DNA of 64,000 nucleotides, taken from Myxococcus xanthus (GTDB lineage: Bacteria > Myxococcota > Myxococcia > Myxococcales > Myxococcaceae). Under the pieces are notes generated by a model, which was not told the origin of the DNA, searched no databases, and saw nothing but the letters and a program-made list of their open reading frames with translations. This document shows, in pieces, positions 1 through 8,636 of the stretch. Each line of letters opens with the position of its first letter. Position 1 is the first letter of the stretch. The translations under genes and the position numbers were made by a program. Where the stretch lies: contig NZ_CP017174.1 of NCBI RefSeq assembly GCF_006402735.1, positions 7,916,001 through 7,980,000 on the forward strand, read 5' to 3'.

Positions 1-648
1 CTTGAGGCGCGCGCGGTACGGCTGCGCCAACCGGCGGCGGATGGTCTCCGAGCGGCTGGCCTTGTCGCGCGCTCCGAGCAGGCGCTCCGCGGCCTGGGAA
101 TACGGCAGCGCATCCGAGTCCTGGGGAGCGAGCCGCGAGGGTTGGCTCCGGGCCTTCTCGCGGGCCTCGGGCGGCGGCGGCTCCGGCGGCGCCCACGCCG
201 CGCCCGGATGCAGGCCCCGGCGCTGCGCGAAGCCCTCACCGGAGAGCATCAGCACGCGGCCGTTGTCGCTGAGTAGCAGCAGACCACCGGGCGCGCCCAC
301 CTCCAGGAGGAGGCGCCTGCGCACGTCCTCGCGCTCGAAGTCGAAGGCCACCACGCGCTCGGATTCCATGAAGCGGGCGCCCTGGAGCTTGAAGCCTGTC
401 AGCTCCTGACGCAGCCACCGCTGGAAGGGGGCGGGCTCGCCCGGCGTGGGGAAGCGATCATCCGCCACGGACACCCGGGCCAAATCACCCTCAGCGCACA
501 GGCACAACAGGATGGATCTGCCCGGGACGCGAAGTTCCACGTAGGCGAGCCTGGGAAGGGGACACCAAGCCTTCTGCGCCACCGCGCCAGTGAGGCGCTC
601 CGCCACCTCCGCCACCACCTGCTCCAGCTCCACGGGACGCAGCGACAT
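1..648 (-). CDS. NFACT/RqcH-type RNA-binding protein, N-terminal part (cut by window edge)
   Basis: An open frame runs from ATG at 648 off the left edge (216 codons). GGAG lies seven bases before the ATG. The first 120 residues resemble the NFACT-N domain of the RqcH/Tae2/FbpA family: the segment FQRWLRQELTGFKL is followed by ARFMESERVVAFDFE, then a leucine-rich strand and LLLLSDNGRVL. Family members bind tRNA or stalled large ribosomal subunits and act in ribosome quality control. The C-terminal coiled-coil and NFACT-R parts are outside the window, so the exact subtype is open. It lies downstream of the histone-like gene, separated from it by a terminator. Confidence 0.72.
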   Translation of the reverse strand, partial: MSLRPVELEQVVAEVAERLTGAVAQKAWCPLPRLAYVELRVPGRSILLCLCAEGDLARVSVADDRFPTPGEPAPFQRWLRQELTGFKLQGARFMESERVVAFDFEREDVRRRLLLEVGAPGGLLLLSDNGRVLMLSGEGFAQRRGLHPGAAWAPPEPPPPEAREKARSQPSRLAPQDSDALPYSQAAERLLGARDKASRSETIRRRLAQPYRARLK

Positions 649-666
649 GGGGCACTCCGGGTCCTG

Positions 667-701
667 AAAATGAAAACGGCCCGGCGGGTTTCGCCGAGCC
701 G
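667..701 (-). terminator. Intrinsic terminator of the histone H1-like gene
   Basis: On the minus strand a ten-base arm (701-692) pairs with 686-677 with a single G-T wobble, around a five-base loop. The stem is followed by TTTTCATTTT. It lies between the stop of the histone-like gene and the start of the NFACT gene, so the two are probably separate transcripts. Confidence 0.75.
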
Positions 702-745
702 TTCACCGGACGTCAACTACCGTCCGCTCATGACGACGGGACTGC

Positions 746-985
746 TCAGGACTCCGGCGTAACCGGGGCCGCCACCGTCTTGGCCTTGGTGGTGCGCTTG
801 CGAGCCGGGGCCTTCTTGGCCGCCTTGCGGGTGGTCTTCTTGGCGGCCGCCTTCTTGGTCGCGGTCTTGCCAGCCGTCTTGCGAGCGGTCGTCTTCTTCG
901 CCGACTTCGCCGCCTTCGTGGCCTTCGCGGTCTTGGCAGCCTTCTTGGTCGCGGACTTCGCAGCGGTCTTCTTCTTAGCGGCCAT
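746..985 (-). CDS. Histone H1-like Lys/Ala-rich DNA-binding protein
   Basis: The 79-residue product is almost entirely Lys, Ala, Thr and Arg with AAKK and TKKAAK-type repeats and a short acidic tail (VTPES). This matches the C-terminal-domain-like H1 homologues found in myxobacteria and other bacteria, which bind DNA non-specifically. The start at 985 was chosen over an upstream in-frame extension because GGAGG sits six bases before it, and the extension has non-coding composition. A strong promoter at 1067-1095 and a terminator at 667-701 suggest an abundant monocistronic mRNA. Role in nucleoid organisation is inferred from family. Confidence 0.85.
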   Translation of the reverse strand: MAAKKKTAAKSATKKAAKTAKATKAAKSAKKTTARKTAGKTATKKAAAKKTTRKAAKKAPARKRTTKAKTVAAPVTPES

Positions 986-1340
986 CAGAATCCTCCAGTT
1001 CAGTGGTTGGCCCCAGGTCAACCGAGGCCCTGCACTCTTCTTGATGGGAGTGAGTGCTTGAAGTGAATGGTACGGGCGACATGCCAGTGTGTCAACGCAT
1101 GGTGATGTATTGCATCGCGTGCGAGGCCGATTTTTCGGCATCGAGCGCGTCCGGAGGTGCCGAACGCCACCTCGCGGACACTCGCGAGCGCATCCGAGGT
1201 GTCGCGCGCGAGGCCGAGTTTCCGGCTCCGGACACGTTTCGGCCACTTTCGAGCACGACGTTGGCGCATGCCGCGGCGCATGCGCGCGAGCGACGCGGCG
1301 CTTTTCGTCGTGGGGTGCGGCGTCTACGGTTCGCCACCAC
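986..1340. other. Divergent intergenic region with an imperfect 30-bp direct repeat
   Basis: This 355-base gap separates the histone-like gene from the glycosidase. Besides the promoter at 1067-1095 it holds two copies of an imperfect 30-base element (1114-1143 and 1201-1230, 25 or so matches) with the common core GCGAGGCCGA. The first copy includes the short hairpin GCCGA-TTTT-TCGGC (1126-1139). A GGCGCATGC direct repeat lies at about 1263-1283. In-frame extensions of the glycosidase ORF cross the region but look non-coding. Confidence 0.5.
1067..1095 (-). promoter_or_regulatory. Sigma70-type promoter of the histone H1-like gene
   Basis: On the minus strand TTGACA (1095-1090), an exact consensus -35, is followed after 17 bases by TACCAT (1072-1067), a 4/6 match to the -10. 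The predicted transcript start near 1060 gives a leader of about 75 bases to the ATG at 985. Confidence 0.6.
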
Positions 1341-2648
1341 ATGAGCGCCACCGAGCAGACCTTCCCCGCGGACTTCACCTTCGGCGTCGCGACCGCCGCG
1401 TACCAGGTGGAGGGCGGCATCGAGAACGACTGGGCCGAGTGGGAACGCGCCGGGAAGCTGAAGGAGCCGGACGCTCGCTGCGGCCCCGCGGTGGACCACT
1501 GGAACCGCTACGAGGAGGACTACGCCCTGGCCCGGGCGGTGGGCGCCACCGCGTTCCGCATCTCCCTGGAGTGGGCGCGCATCGAGCCGGAGCGCGGGCG
1601 CTTCGACGAGGCGGCGCTGGAGGCCTACCGGGAGCGACTCCTGAAGATGAAGGCCCATGGCCTGCGGCCGGTGGTGACGCTCCACCACTTCACGCACCCC
1701 ACCTGGTTCCACCGGGAGACGCCGTGGCACCAGCCGGCCAGCGTGGACGTCTTCCGGCGGTACGCGAAGCGGTGCGCGGCGCTGCTGGAGGGGCTGGACG
1801 CGCTGGTCATCTCCTTCAACGAGCCCATGGTGCTGCTGTTGGGGGGCTATCTGCAGGGCGCCATTCCTCCGGGCCTCGCGGATGGCCCCACCACCATGCG
1901 GGCCATGGAGAACCTGGTGCGCTCGCACGTGGCCGCCCGGGAGGAGCTGTTGTCCCGGCTGGGCCGCGTGGAGCTGGGCATTTCCCAGAACATGCTCGCC
2001 TTCGCACCGGACCGCTGGTGGCACCCGCTGGACCGCGCGCTGGTGAGGCTCGGGGCCCAGGCCTACAACCATGCGTTCCACGAGGCGCTGGCCACCGGCA
2101 AGCTGCGCGTCACCATGCCGGGCGTGGCCTCCACGCGCGTGGACATCCCTGGCGCGCGGGACTCCGTGGAGTTCATCGGGGTGAACTACTACACCCGCGC
2201 GCACCTGCGCTTCGTGCCGCGCCCGCCCTTCATCGAGTTCAAGTACCGGGACATCCACGGCCGGGGCCTCACCGACATCGGATGGGAGGACTGGCCGGAG
2301 GGCTTCCTCCAGACGCTGCGCGACGTGAAGCGCTACGGGAAGCCGGTGTGGATTACGGAGAACGGCATCGACGACCGCGTCGGCACCCGCCGGCCCCACT
2401 ACCTCCATTCCCACCTGGCCCAGGTGCTGGCGGCGCGCGCGCAGGGCGTGGACGTGCGCGGCTACCTCTATTGGAGCCTGCTCGACAACTTCGAGTGGCT
2501 GGAGGGCTGGGGCCCGCGCTTCGGCCTCTACCACGTCGACTTCGACACGCTCCGCCGCAGCCCCACGCCCGCGTGTGACTACTTCCGCGCCGTGGCCACC
2601 GAACGGAAGCTGGTGCCGCCAGACGCGGTCCGCGCCTCGAGCGCTTGA
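1341..2648 (+). CDS. Family 1 glycoside hydrolase (beta-glucosidase-like)
   Basis: The 435-residue protein spans a full GH1 (beta/alpha)8 barrel. The N-terminal signature FTFGVATAAYQVEG opens it. The acid/base glutamate is in SFNEPM and the nucleophile glutamate in ITENGID, the two motifs of retaining beta-glycosidases. There is no signal peptide, so it is probably cytoplasmic and cleaves beta-linked disaccharides; the sugar specificity cannot be read. Start taken at the ATG at 1341, where GH1 homology begins; the open frame extends back to 1089 without support. Convergent with dusB. Confidence 0.9.
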   Translation: MSATEQTFPADFTFGVATAAYQVEGGIENDWAEWERAGKLKEPDARCGPAVDHWNRYEEDYALARAVGATAFRISLEWARIEPERGRFDEAALEAYRERLLKMKAHGLRPVVTLHHFTHPTWFHRETPWHQPASVDVFRRYAKRCAALLEGLDALVISFNEPMVLLLGGYLQGAIPPGLADGPTTMRAMENLVRSHVAAREELLSRLGRVELGISQNMLAFAPDRWWHPLDRALVRLGAQAYNHAFHEALATGKLRVTMPGVASTRVDIPGARDSVEFIGVNYYTRAHLRFVPRPPFIEFKYRDIHGRGLTDIGWEDWPEGFLQTLRDVKRYGKPVWITENGIDDRVGTRRPHYLHSHLAQVLAARAQGVDVRGYLYWSLLDNFEWLEGWGPRFGLYHVDFDTLRRSPTPACDYFRAVATERKLVPPDAVRASSA

Positions 2649-2666
2649 GCGGCGCGCCGCCCACGA

Positions 2667-2710
2667 AGGGCACGGGCTCCCTCCTTATATATAGAGAAGC
2701 GCCGTGCCCT
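2667..2710. terminator. Inverted repeat between convergent glycosidase and dusB
   Basis: AGGGCACGG (2667-2675) and CCGTGCCCT (2702-2710) are perfect complements around a 26-base AT-richer loop containing TATATATA. Its location between two converging genes suggests a bidirectional transcription stop, though no clean T-run follows. The right arm reaches the first base of the dusB stop codon. Confidence 0.4.
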
Positions 2711-3723
2711 CAGCCCAGGGCCGCCCGGTAGTCCACGTCCTGCTCCCCACCGGGGCCCGCGAGGTCCACCTGGGCCGCGGTGAAGAAGCGGCGCACGCAG
2801 TCCTCCACCGCTGACGGCACGTCCAGGCCGTTCACCTCCGCACGGAAGGCCGCGGCGCCGTACAGGCCGTGGGCGTACCACGCCAACTGCTTGCGGAAGG
2901 AGCGCACGGCGCCCAGCGGGTCCCCCATGAAGTCCAGGTGCGCCCGGAAGTGGGTCAGCACCAGCTCGCAGCGCTCGCGCGGCGTGGCGGGCGGGCCCCC
3001 GAGCAGCTCGCGGAAGATCCACGGGTTGCCCAGCGCGGCGCGGCCAATCATCACGAAGTCGCAGCCGGTGGTCTCCAGCATGCGCGCCGCGTCCGCGGGC
3101 GTCTTCACGTCCCCGTTGCCGATGATGGGCAGCTCCGGGAAGTGGCGCTTGAGGTCGGCGATGACGCTCCAGTCCGCCTGCCCCGAATAGCCCTGCTCGC
3201 GCGTGCGGGGGTGGATGGCCAGCCCCGCGCAGCCCGCCTCCTGGAGCGCGCCAGCCACCTGAAGATAGTTCAGGCTGCGGGCGTCCCAGCCCGAGCGAAT
3301 CTTGCAGGTGACGGGCAGGCCGGTGGCCTCGCGGATGCGCCGGACGATGTCCGCCGCGCGGGGCACGTCACAGAGCAGGCCGCTGCCCGCCCCGTTCTTC
3401 ACCACCTTCTTCACCGGGCAGCCCATGTTGATGTCGATGATTTGCGCGCCCGCCTCGCGCCCCACCACCGCCGCCCGGGCCATGGCGTCCGGTTCGCCGC
3501 CGTAGATTTGGAGCGAGTAGGGCCGCTCCACCTCGGCGTCGTAGCGCAGGTACTTCAACGTCCGCTGGTTGGCGCGCATCAGCCCCTGCGAGCTGACGAG
3601 CTCGGTGGGACAGAGCGCCGCGCCCAGACGGAAGGCGAGCACACGGAAGGGCATCTCGCTCACCCCGGCCATGGGGGCCAGGATGTACGGATTCGGCAGG
3701 GTGTAGGGACCAAGCTGCGGCAT
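2710..3723 (-). CDS. dusB: tRNA-dihydrouridine synthase (DusB-type)
   Basis: The product reduces uridines of tRNA to dihydrouridine using FMN and NADPH. The 337-residue chain starts with LPNPYILAPMAGVSEMPFR, the FMN-binding start of Dus enzymes. It carries INMGCPVKKVVKNGAGSGLL with the catalytic cysteine, and ends its barrel with NGDVKTPADA and VMIGRAALGNPW. The ATG at 3723 matches family N-termini; in-frame ATG at 3759 and TTG at 3777 would add a tail with no homology. No clear Shine-Dalgarno is seen. Divergent from the M50 protease gene. Confidence 0.93.
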   Translation of the reverse strand: MPQLGPYTLPNPYILAPMAGVSEMPFRVLAFRLGAALCPTELVSSQGLMRANQRTLKYLRYDAEVERPYSLQIYGGEPDAMARAAVVGREAGAQIIDINMGCPVKKVVKNGAGSGLLCDVPRAADIVRRIREATGLPVTCKIRSGWDARSLNYLQVAGALQEAGCAGLAIHPRTREQGYSGQADWSVIADLKRHFPELPIIGNGDVKTPADAARMLETTGCDFVMIGRAALGNPWIFRELLGGPPATPRERCELVLTHFRAHLDFMGDPLGAVRSFRKQLAWYAHGLYGAAAFRAEVNGLDVPSAVEDCVRRFFTAAQVDLAGPGGEQDVDYRAALG

Positions 3724-3818
3724 GAAGGGCGGGGAACCTAGCGGATTTGCCCGGGACATGGCGGAGACGGTGAGCAAGTGCCTGCGCTCGGAGGTCCTAA
3801 CGGTTAAGGTCCGTCCCC

Positions 3819-5246
3819 ATGTTCCGCTTTCGTCTCGGGAGCATTCCCGTCGAAGTCCACCCCAGCCACCTGCTGGTGTCCGGCATGCTGGCCTGGAGCT
3901 CCGTCCCCGCGGCCCAGAACGGCTGGCCGTTCCGCCAGGTGGATGGAGCCCCCACCCTGGGCCACGCCAGCGCGATGGTGGTCTACATCCTGTCGTGGAT
4001 GCTCATCGTCTTCGTGTCCGTGCTCATCCATGAGATGGGGCATGCGCTGGCCAGTCGCCTGTTCGGCTACCGGCCAAGCATCGCGCTCGTCTGGATGGGT
4101 GGCCACACGCTCCCCACCGACGCGCCAGGTCCCCTGCCGTGGAAGCGGGACTTACTCATCACCGCGGCCGGCCCCTTCTTCGGGCTGATGCTGGGGGTGA
4201 CGAGCGGGCTGGGCTACGTCCTGTTCGAGGGCCGCTCGCCCGCGCTCGACTTCTTCCTGCTCACCTTCATGATCGCCAACTTCTTCTGGGCGTTCCTGAA
4301 CATGCTGCCCGTGCTCCCGCTGGATGGGGGGCGCATCACCACCACGCTGGCCACGCGGATGTTCGGTCCGCGGCGCGGCTTCGTGCTGGCGCAGGGGCTG
4401 GCGCTGCTGGTGTGCGTGGGCGCCGTGGTGTACGGCCTGCGGTCGGGTTGGCTCCTGCTTACCCTCATCTTCGCCATGTACGGCATGCAGTCCTTCCGCG
4501 TGGTGGCGGAGGCGCTGCGCAACGGACAGGCGCAGAGCGTCCCACTGGAAGGGCCGCTGGCGGAGAAGCTGCGCGAGGCCCGGGCCGCGCTCGACGCGGG
4601 CCGCATGGACGAGGCGCGGCGGCTGGGCGCGTCCGTGCTGGAGGCCAACGAGGGCCTGACGCCAAGGGTGGCCAGCCATGCCCACCACCTGCTGGGCTGG
4701 CTCGCCCTGAAGGAGGGCCAGGGCCGACAGGCGCTGGACCACTTTTCGCAGGTACAGGGCCTGCCCGTGGAGCCACACGCGGTGGCGGCGTCCTTCTCCC
4801 TGGTGGGCGATGACGCCCGCGCGGTGGAGTGGTGGAAGCAGGCCTGGCAGGCCTCGTCGGACCGGACCGTGATGCACGAGTACGCCGGCACGCTCATCCG
4901 CATGGGCCGTGAGTCGGAGGCCCTGAAGCTTCCGGGCCTGGACCCGGAGGCGGCGTTCTCCTGCGCGGAGCGGGTGCTCTTCATCCGGGGCGCGTACTCG
5001 GAAGCCGCGGCCGTGGGCGAGGCGGCGCTGAAGCACGCGCCCAGCGCCACGCTGGCCTATGACGCGGCCTGCGCCCATGCCCGCGCGCGCAACGTGCCTG
5101 ACGCGATGCGGTTGCTGCGCCGCGCCACGGAGCTGGGCTTCACCGATGGGGCCTATGCCGCCTCGGACGAGGACCTGGCTCCGCTCCATGGGTACCCCGC
5201 ATTCGAGGAGTGGTTGACGGAGCTGCGGCAATCGGCCGCCTCCTGA
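3819..5246 (+). CDS. M50 (site-2-protease family) membrane metallopeptidase with TPR tail
   Basis: Residues 1-240 form a multi-pass membrane domain with the zinc motif HEMGH in a transmembrane helix and the second-site motif LPLDGG, both standard for S2P intramembrane proteases. Residues about 245-475 are soluble and made of alanine/leucine-rich helical pairs like tetratricopeptide repeats (LREARAALDAGRMDEARRL, GWLALKEGQGRQALDHF). S2P proteases release membrane-bound regulators; here the tail could recruit a partner, an inference. The desaturase gene follows 82 bases downstream on the same strand. Confidence 0.85.
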   Translation: MFRFRLGSIPVEVHPSHLLVSGMLAWSSVPAAQNGWPFRQVDGAPTLGHASAMVVYILSWMLIVFVSVLIHEMGHALASRLFGYRPSIALVWMGGHTLPTDAPGPLPWKRDLLITAAGPFFGLMLGVTSGLGYVLFEGRSPALDFFLLTFMIANFFWAFLNMLPVLPLDGGRITTTLATRMFGPRRGFVLAQGLALLVCVGAVVYGLRSGWLLLTLIFAMYGMQSFRVVAEALRNGQAQSVPLEGPLAEKLREARAALDAGRMDEARRLGASVLEANEGLTPRVASHAHHLLGWLALKEGQGRQALDHFSQVQGLPVEPHAVAASFSLVGDDARAVEWWKQAWQASSDRTVMHEYAGTLIRMGRESEALKLPGLDPEAAFSCAERVLFIRGAYSEAAAVGEAALKHAPSATLAYDAACAHARARNVPDAMRLLRRATELGFTDGAYAASDEDLAPLHGYPAFEEWLTELRQSAAS

Positions 5247-5328
5247 CAGAGGGATGACAGGCGGGGGTGTTGATGCGGGGTGAGGCTGAGCACGTTCCAG
5301 CTCGGCCCACCCAGCGCACGAGGCTCCC

Positions 5329-6393
5329 TTGCAGACACCGTCTCCAGCCCTGCCCGCGGCGGATGAGCGCCTCAACTGGCTCTCCTCCGTCCCCTTCTTC
5401 GCAGTCCACCTGATGTGCCTGTTCGTCTTCGCCGTCGGGGCGAAGCCGGTGGACGTGGCCGTGTGCGTCGGCCTCTACGTCGTGCGCATGTGGGGCATCA
5501 CCGCGGGCTTCCACCGGTACTTCTCCCACCGGGCCTTCAAGACGGGACGTGTCTTCCAGTTCATCCTCGCCTTCGTGGGCAGCATGTCCGCGCAGAAGGG
5601 CGTGCTGTGGTGGGCGGCGCACCACCGCCACCACCACCGCTATTCAGACCAGGCGGAGGACATCCACTCGCCCCTGCAGAAGGGCTTCTGGTGGAGCCAC
5701 GCGGGGTGGATTCTCTCCGACAAGTACAACGACACCCGCATGGAGGGCATCAAGGACTTCGCCCGCTTCCCGGAGCTGGTGTGGCTCAACCGCTTCCACC
5801 TGGTGCCGCCCGTCCTGCTGGCCGTGGCCCTCTACTTCATCGGCGGCTTCTCCATGCTGGTGTGGGGCTTCTTCGTCAGCACCACCCTGCTGTGGCACGG
5901 CACCTTCACCATCAACTCGCTCAGCCACATCTTCGGCAAGCGCCGCTACAAGACGACGGACACCAGCCGGAACAACTGGCTGCTGGCGCTCGTCACCCTG
6001 GGCGAGGGGTGGCACAACAACCACCACTTCCATCAGAACACCGCCAACCAGGGCTGGTTCTGGTGGGAGGTGGACCTCAGCTACTACTCCCTGAAGGTGC
6101 TCTCCTGGTTCAAGGTGGTGGAGGGGCTGCGGCTTCCCTCCGAGGCCACGAAGTACGCGTTCCAGAAGTACACCGACGAGGAGCGCGCGGCGCTGGCGGC
6201 CCCCACCCGCTTCTGGGGTGCTTCAGGCGCGCGGGCCCAGTTCGTGGCCACGAAGGCCGCGGGCGATGCGGCGCGGGCCGCCAGTGACGCGGCGAAGGCC
6301 GCGGGCGACAAGGTGCGTGAGGCCCTGACGGCCGCCGCGGACCACCTGCCCACCTCCGCGCCGCCATCCTCCGCCATGCTCAAGCGGCGGTAG
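5329..6393 (+). CDS. Acyl-lipid/acyl-CoA delta-9-type fatty acid desaturase
   Basis: This 354-residue integral membrane di-iron enzyme has the three histidine boxes: HRYFSH, HHRHHH and HNNHH. It inserts a double bond into fatty acyl chains of membrane lipids. The start is TTG at 5329, with GAGG four bases upstream; the next in-frame ATG would remove the first membrane segment. Beyond the desaturase core (about residue 295 on) there is an alanine-rich amphipathic tail with the repeating pattern AAGDAARAASDAAKAAGDK, unusual for the family. Confidence 0.9.
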   Translation: MQTPSPALPAADERLNWLSSVPFFAVHLMCLFVFAVGAKPVDVAVCVGLYVVRMWGITAGFHRYFSHRAFKTGRVFQFILAFVGSMSAQKGVLWWAAHHRHHHRYSDQAEDIHSPLQKGFWWSHAGWILSDKYNDTRMEGIKDFARFPELVWLNRFHLVPPVLLAVALYFIGGFSMLVWGFFVSTTLLWHGTFTINSLSHIFGKRRYKTTDTSRNNWLLALVTLGEGWHNNHHFHQNTANQGWFWWEVDLSYYSLKVLSWFKVVEGLRLPSEATKYAFQKYTDEERAALAAPTRFWGASGARAQFVATKAAGDAARAASDAAKAAGDKVREALTAAADHLPTSAPPSSAMLKRR

Positions 6394-6496
6394 CCGTTCG
6401 AAGCTCAATCGAAACCGCGACGCGCCTGCCATGGGCGCGACCCGACGGCTGGCCGCCCTGCACACGTCCGCGTCACGAACCTTGAGTGGCGCCTGA

Positions 6497-6511
6497 CCCA
6501 CTGTTAGTGGG
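6497..6511 (+). repeat. Palindrome overlapping the ribosome-binding site of the CLC gene
   Basis: CCCACT-GTT-AGTGGG is a perfect six-base inverted repeat ending eight bases before the ATG at 6519. It covers the GGGA that would act as Shine-Dalgarno, so it could be an operator or an RNA hairpin limiting translation. Confidence 0.45.
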
Positions 6512-6518
6512 ACCTGCA

Positions 6519-8624
6519 ATGACCGCAGGGGATGTACCCGCATCAAGCGCGGCGGCCCAGCGCGCAATCTGGACGCAGCTGCGCGCGGTGATGGGCCGCT
6601 TCGTCCACGCCGCGCTGAGAGCGTCCAACCGCCTGCGGCTGCCGGGCCCCTCAGTCCTACCGGTGGCGGGCGCGGTGGTCGGCCTGTACAGCGGGCTGGC
6701 GGCCGGCATCTTCTCCAACCTCATTGGCCTGGTGAGCGGGCTCACCTTCGGGGCGGCCTCGCTGAAGCACACGCTTCGCCAGGGCCAGTTCCAGTCGCTC
6801 ATGGAGGCGTTCGCCGCGGCCCGCTGGCATCCGGAGTACGCCTTCATCGGCGTGCCCCTGGCATCCGGCGCGCTGCTGCTGGCGCGCATCATCGAGCCGG
6901 GCGGGCCCCGTGACGAGGTGAAGCGCCGGCTGCGCCTGCTGGCCCTGCTGACGCTGGGCGGGCTGTCGCTCTACTACCCGCTGGTGGCGCTGTCCGCGCT
7001 CAACAGCGTGTTCGGACACAGCCACAACCTGCCCGAGGCGCTGCCCCACCTGCCCTGGTGGCTGATGCTGCTGGCGCCCACGCTGGGCGGCGTGGTGGTG
7101 GGCCGGCTGCTGCGGGACAGGCCCGAGACGCATGGCCATGGCGTCCCCGAGGTGGTGCGGGCGGTGAAGAGTGGCGCCAATGCCCTGCCGGCGGACCGGG
7201 GCCTGCTGAAGCTGGTGGCGTCCGCCATCACCATTGGCAGCGGCGGCTCGGCGGGCCGTGAGGGGCCCATCGTCTACGGGGGCGCGGCGTTCGCCTCCAC
7301 CGTGGGCCGGGTGCTGGGCTTCAGCCGCAAGGAGCTGTCCATCCTCCTGGCGTGCGGCGCGGGCGCGGGCATCTCCGCGTCCTTCAACGCCCCCATCGCC
7401 GGCGCCGTGTTCGCGATGGAAATCATCCTTCGCGAGTTCGAGCTGCGCGTCTTCTCCCCCATCATCCTGGCCAGCGTGGCCGGCACCCTGGTGAGCCAGG
7501 GCGTCATGGGTGAGTCCGCCATGCTCCGGCACGTTCCCTACGAGCTGGTCAGCGGCGGCGAGGTGCTGGCCTACGCGGGCCTGGGCATCACCTGTGGGCT
7601 GCTCGCCTTCACCTTCGTGCAGTTGCTGCACGGCGTGGAGCACTACTTCCATGGCCATGGGAAGGACCGGCTGTCCCCGTGGCTGGGCAGCAAGCCGCTG
7701 CCGCTGCGCGCGGGACTGGGCGGTCTGTGCGCCGGCATCCTGGCCTTCGCCAGCCCCACCGTCTGGGGCAGCGGGCACGACTACATCAACCTGGCCGCGC
7801 TGGGACGGCTGCCCTTCCTGTTCCTCATCACCGCGTGTCTGCTGAAGCTGGTGGCCACGGCCATCACCATCGGCTCGGGCGGCTCGGGCGGGACGTTCTT
7901 CCCGGCGGCGCTCATTGGCGCCATGGCGGGCGGCGCCTTCGGCACCCTGGTGCACTACTTCTTCCCGGAGAGCACAGGCCCCAGTGGCGCGTATGCCCTG
8001 GTGGGCATGGGCGGCGCGGTGGCGGCGCTCACCCGCGGCCCGCTCACGGGCATGATGATGCTGTACGAGCTGAGCGGGAATCACGACATCATCCTGCCGC
8101 TGATGGTGACGTGCACCATCGCCTCGGCGCTCTGCCACTACCTCACCGAGCGGAAGACGCCGAAGGTCCAGAGCGACGCGGACCTGCTGGAGGCCACCCC
8201 CGTCCGCTCGCTGATGGCCCACCTGACACCCGTGCCCGCGGGCACGCCGCTGCGGGCGCTGACGGACCTGCTGCTCACCTCCGAGGCGGGCACCCTGCCC
8301 GTCCTGGACACCGTGGGCCGTATCTACGGCACCGTGCAGGTGGAGCAACTGCGCGAGGTGTGGCGCGACGAATCCGTGTACCCGCTGCTGGTGGCCAGTG
8401 ACCTGGCGCGCAAGCTGCCCGCGCTCTCCCCCGACGCGAACCTGTCCCATGCCCTCCACGTCATGGACCACGAGGACGTGGACGCCCTGCCCGTCAGCGT
8501 CCCGGCGGGCAGCCCCACCTGCGGGCTGCTCACCCGCGCCGCGGTGCGCAGGTTCCTCTTCGCGCAGCATGCCCAGGCCCACGCGTCGGGCGACTACCCT
8601 GTCAGCCCCACCGAGGCGAGTTGA
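6519..8624 (+). CDS. CLC-family chloride channel/transporter with CBS domains
   Basis: The 701-residue protein contains the CLC selectivity elements in order: GHGVPEV, GREGPI (gating glutamate in the E148 position of E. coli ClcA) and GGTFFPA, all in a ten-plus-helix membrane domain. Residues about 560-690 form a pair of CBS domains (TPVRSLM, then the repeat near LARKLPALSPDANLSHAL), which regulate many CLC proteins by nucleotide binding. The ATG at 6519 is preferred over a GTG at 6486. It ends 13 bases from the converging glycosyltransferase gene. Confidence 0.92.
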   Translation: MTAGDVPASSAAAQRAIWTQLRAVMGRFVHAALRASNRLRLPGPSVLPVAGAVVGLYSGLAAGIFSNLIGLVSGLTFGAASLKHTLRQGQFQSLMEAFAAARWHPEYAFIGVPLASGALLLARIIEPGGPRDEVKRRLRLLALLTLGGLSLYYPLVALSALNSVFGHSHNLPEALPHLPWWLMLLAPTLGGVVVGRLLRDRPETHGHGVPEVVRAVKSGANALPADRGLLKLVASAITIGSGGSAGREGPIVYGGAAFASTVGRVLGFSRKELSILLACGAGAGISASFNAPIAGAVFAMEIILREFELRVFSPIILASVAGTLVSQGVMGESAMLRHVPYELVSGGEVLAYAGLGITCGLLAFTFVQLLHGVEHYFHGHGKDRLSPWLGSKPLPLRAGLGGLCAGILAFASPTVWGSGHDYINLAALGRLPFLFLITACLLKLVATAITIGSGGSGGTFFPAALIGAMAGGAFGTLVHYFFPESTGPSGAYALVGMGGAVAALTRGPLTGMMMLYELSGNHDIILPLMVTCTIASALCHYLTERKTPKVQSDADLLEATPVRSLMAHLTPVPAGTPLRALTDLLLTSEAGTLPVLDTVGRIYGTVQVEQLREVWRDESVYPLLVASDLARKLPALSPDANLSHALHVMDHEDVDALPVSVPAGSPTCGLLTRAAVRRFLFAQHAQAHASGDYPVSPTEAS

Positions 8625-8636
8625 CGCCCCACCCGC

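Noticed and set aside
1092-2534. Long antisense reading frame over the glycosidase
   Set aside because: Composed of Arg/His/Gln/Val-rich low-complexity sequence, typical of the opposite strand of GC-rich codons; the plus-strand frame has full GH1 homology.
6657-8582. 641-codon antisense frame over the CLC gene
   Set aside because: Same GC-bias artefact; no domain and no ribosome site, while the plus strand encodes an intact transporter.
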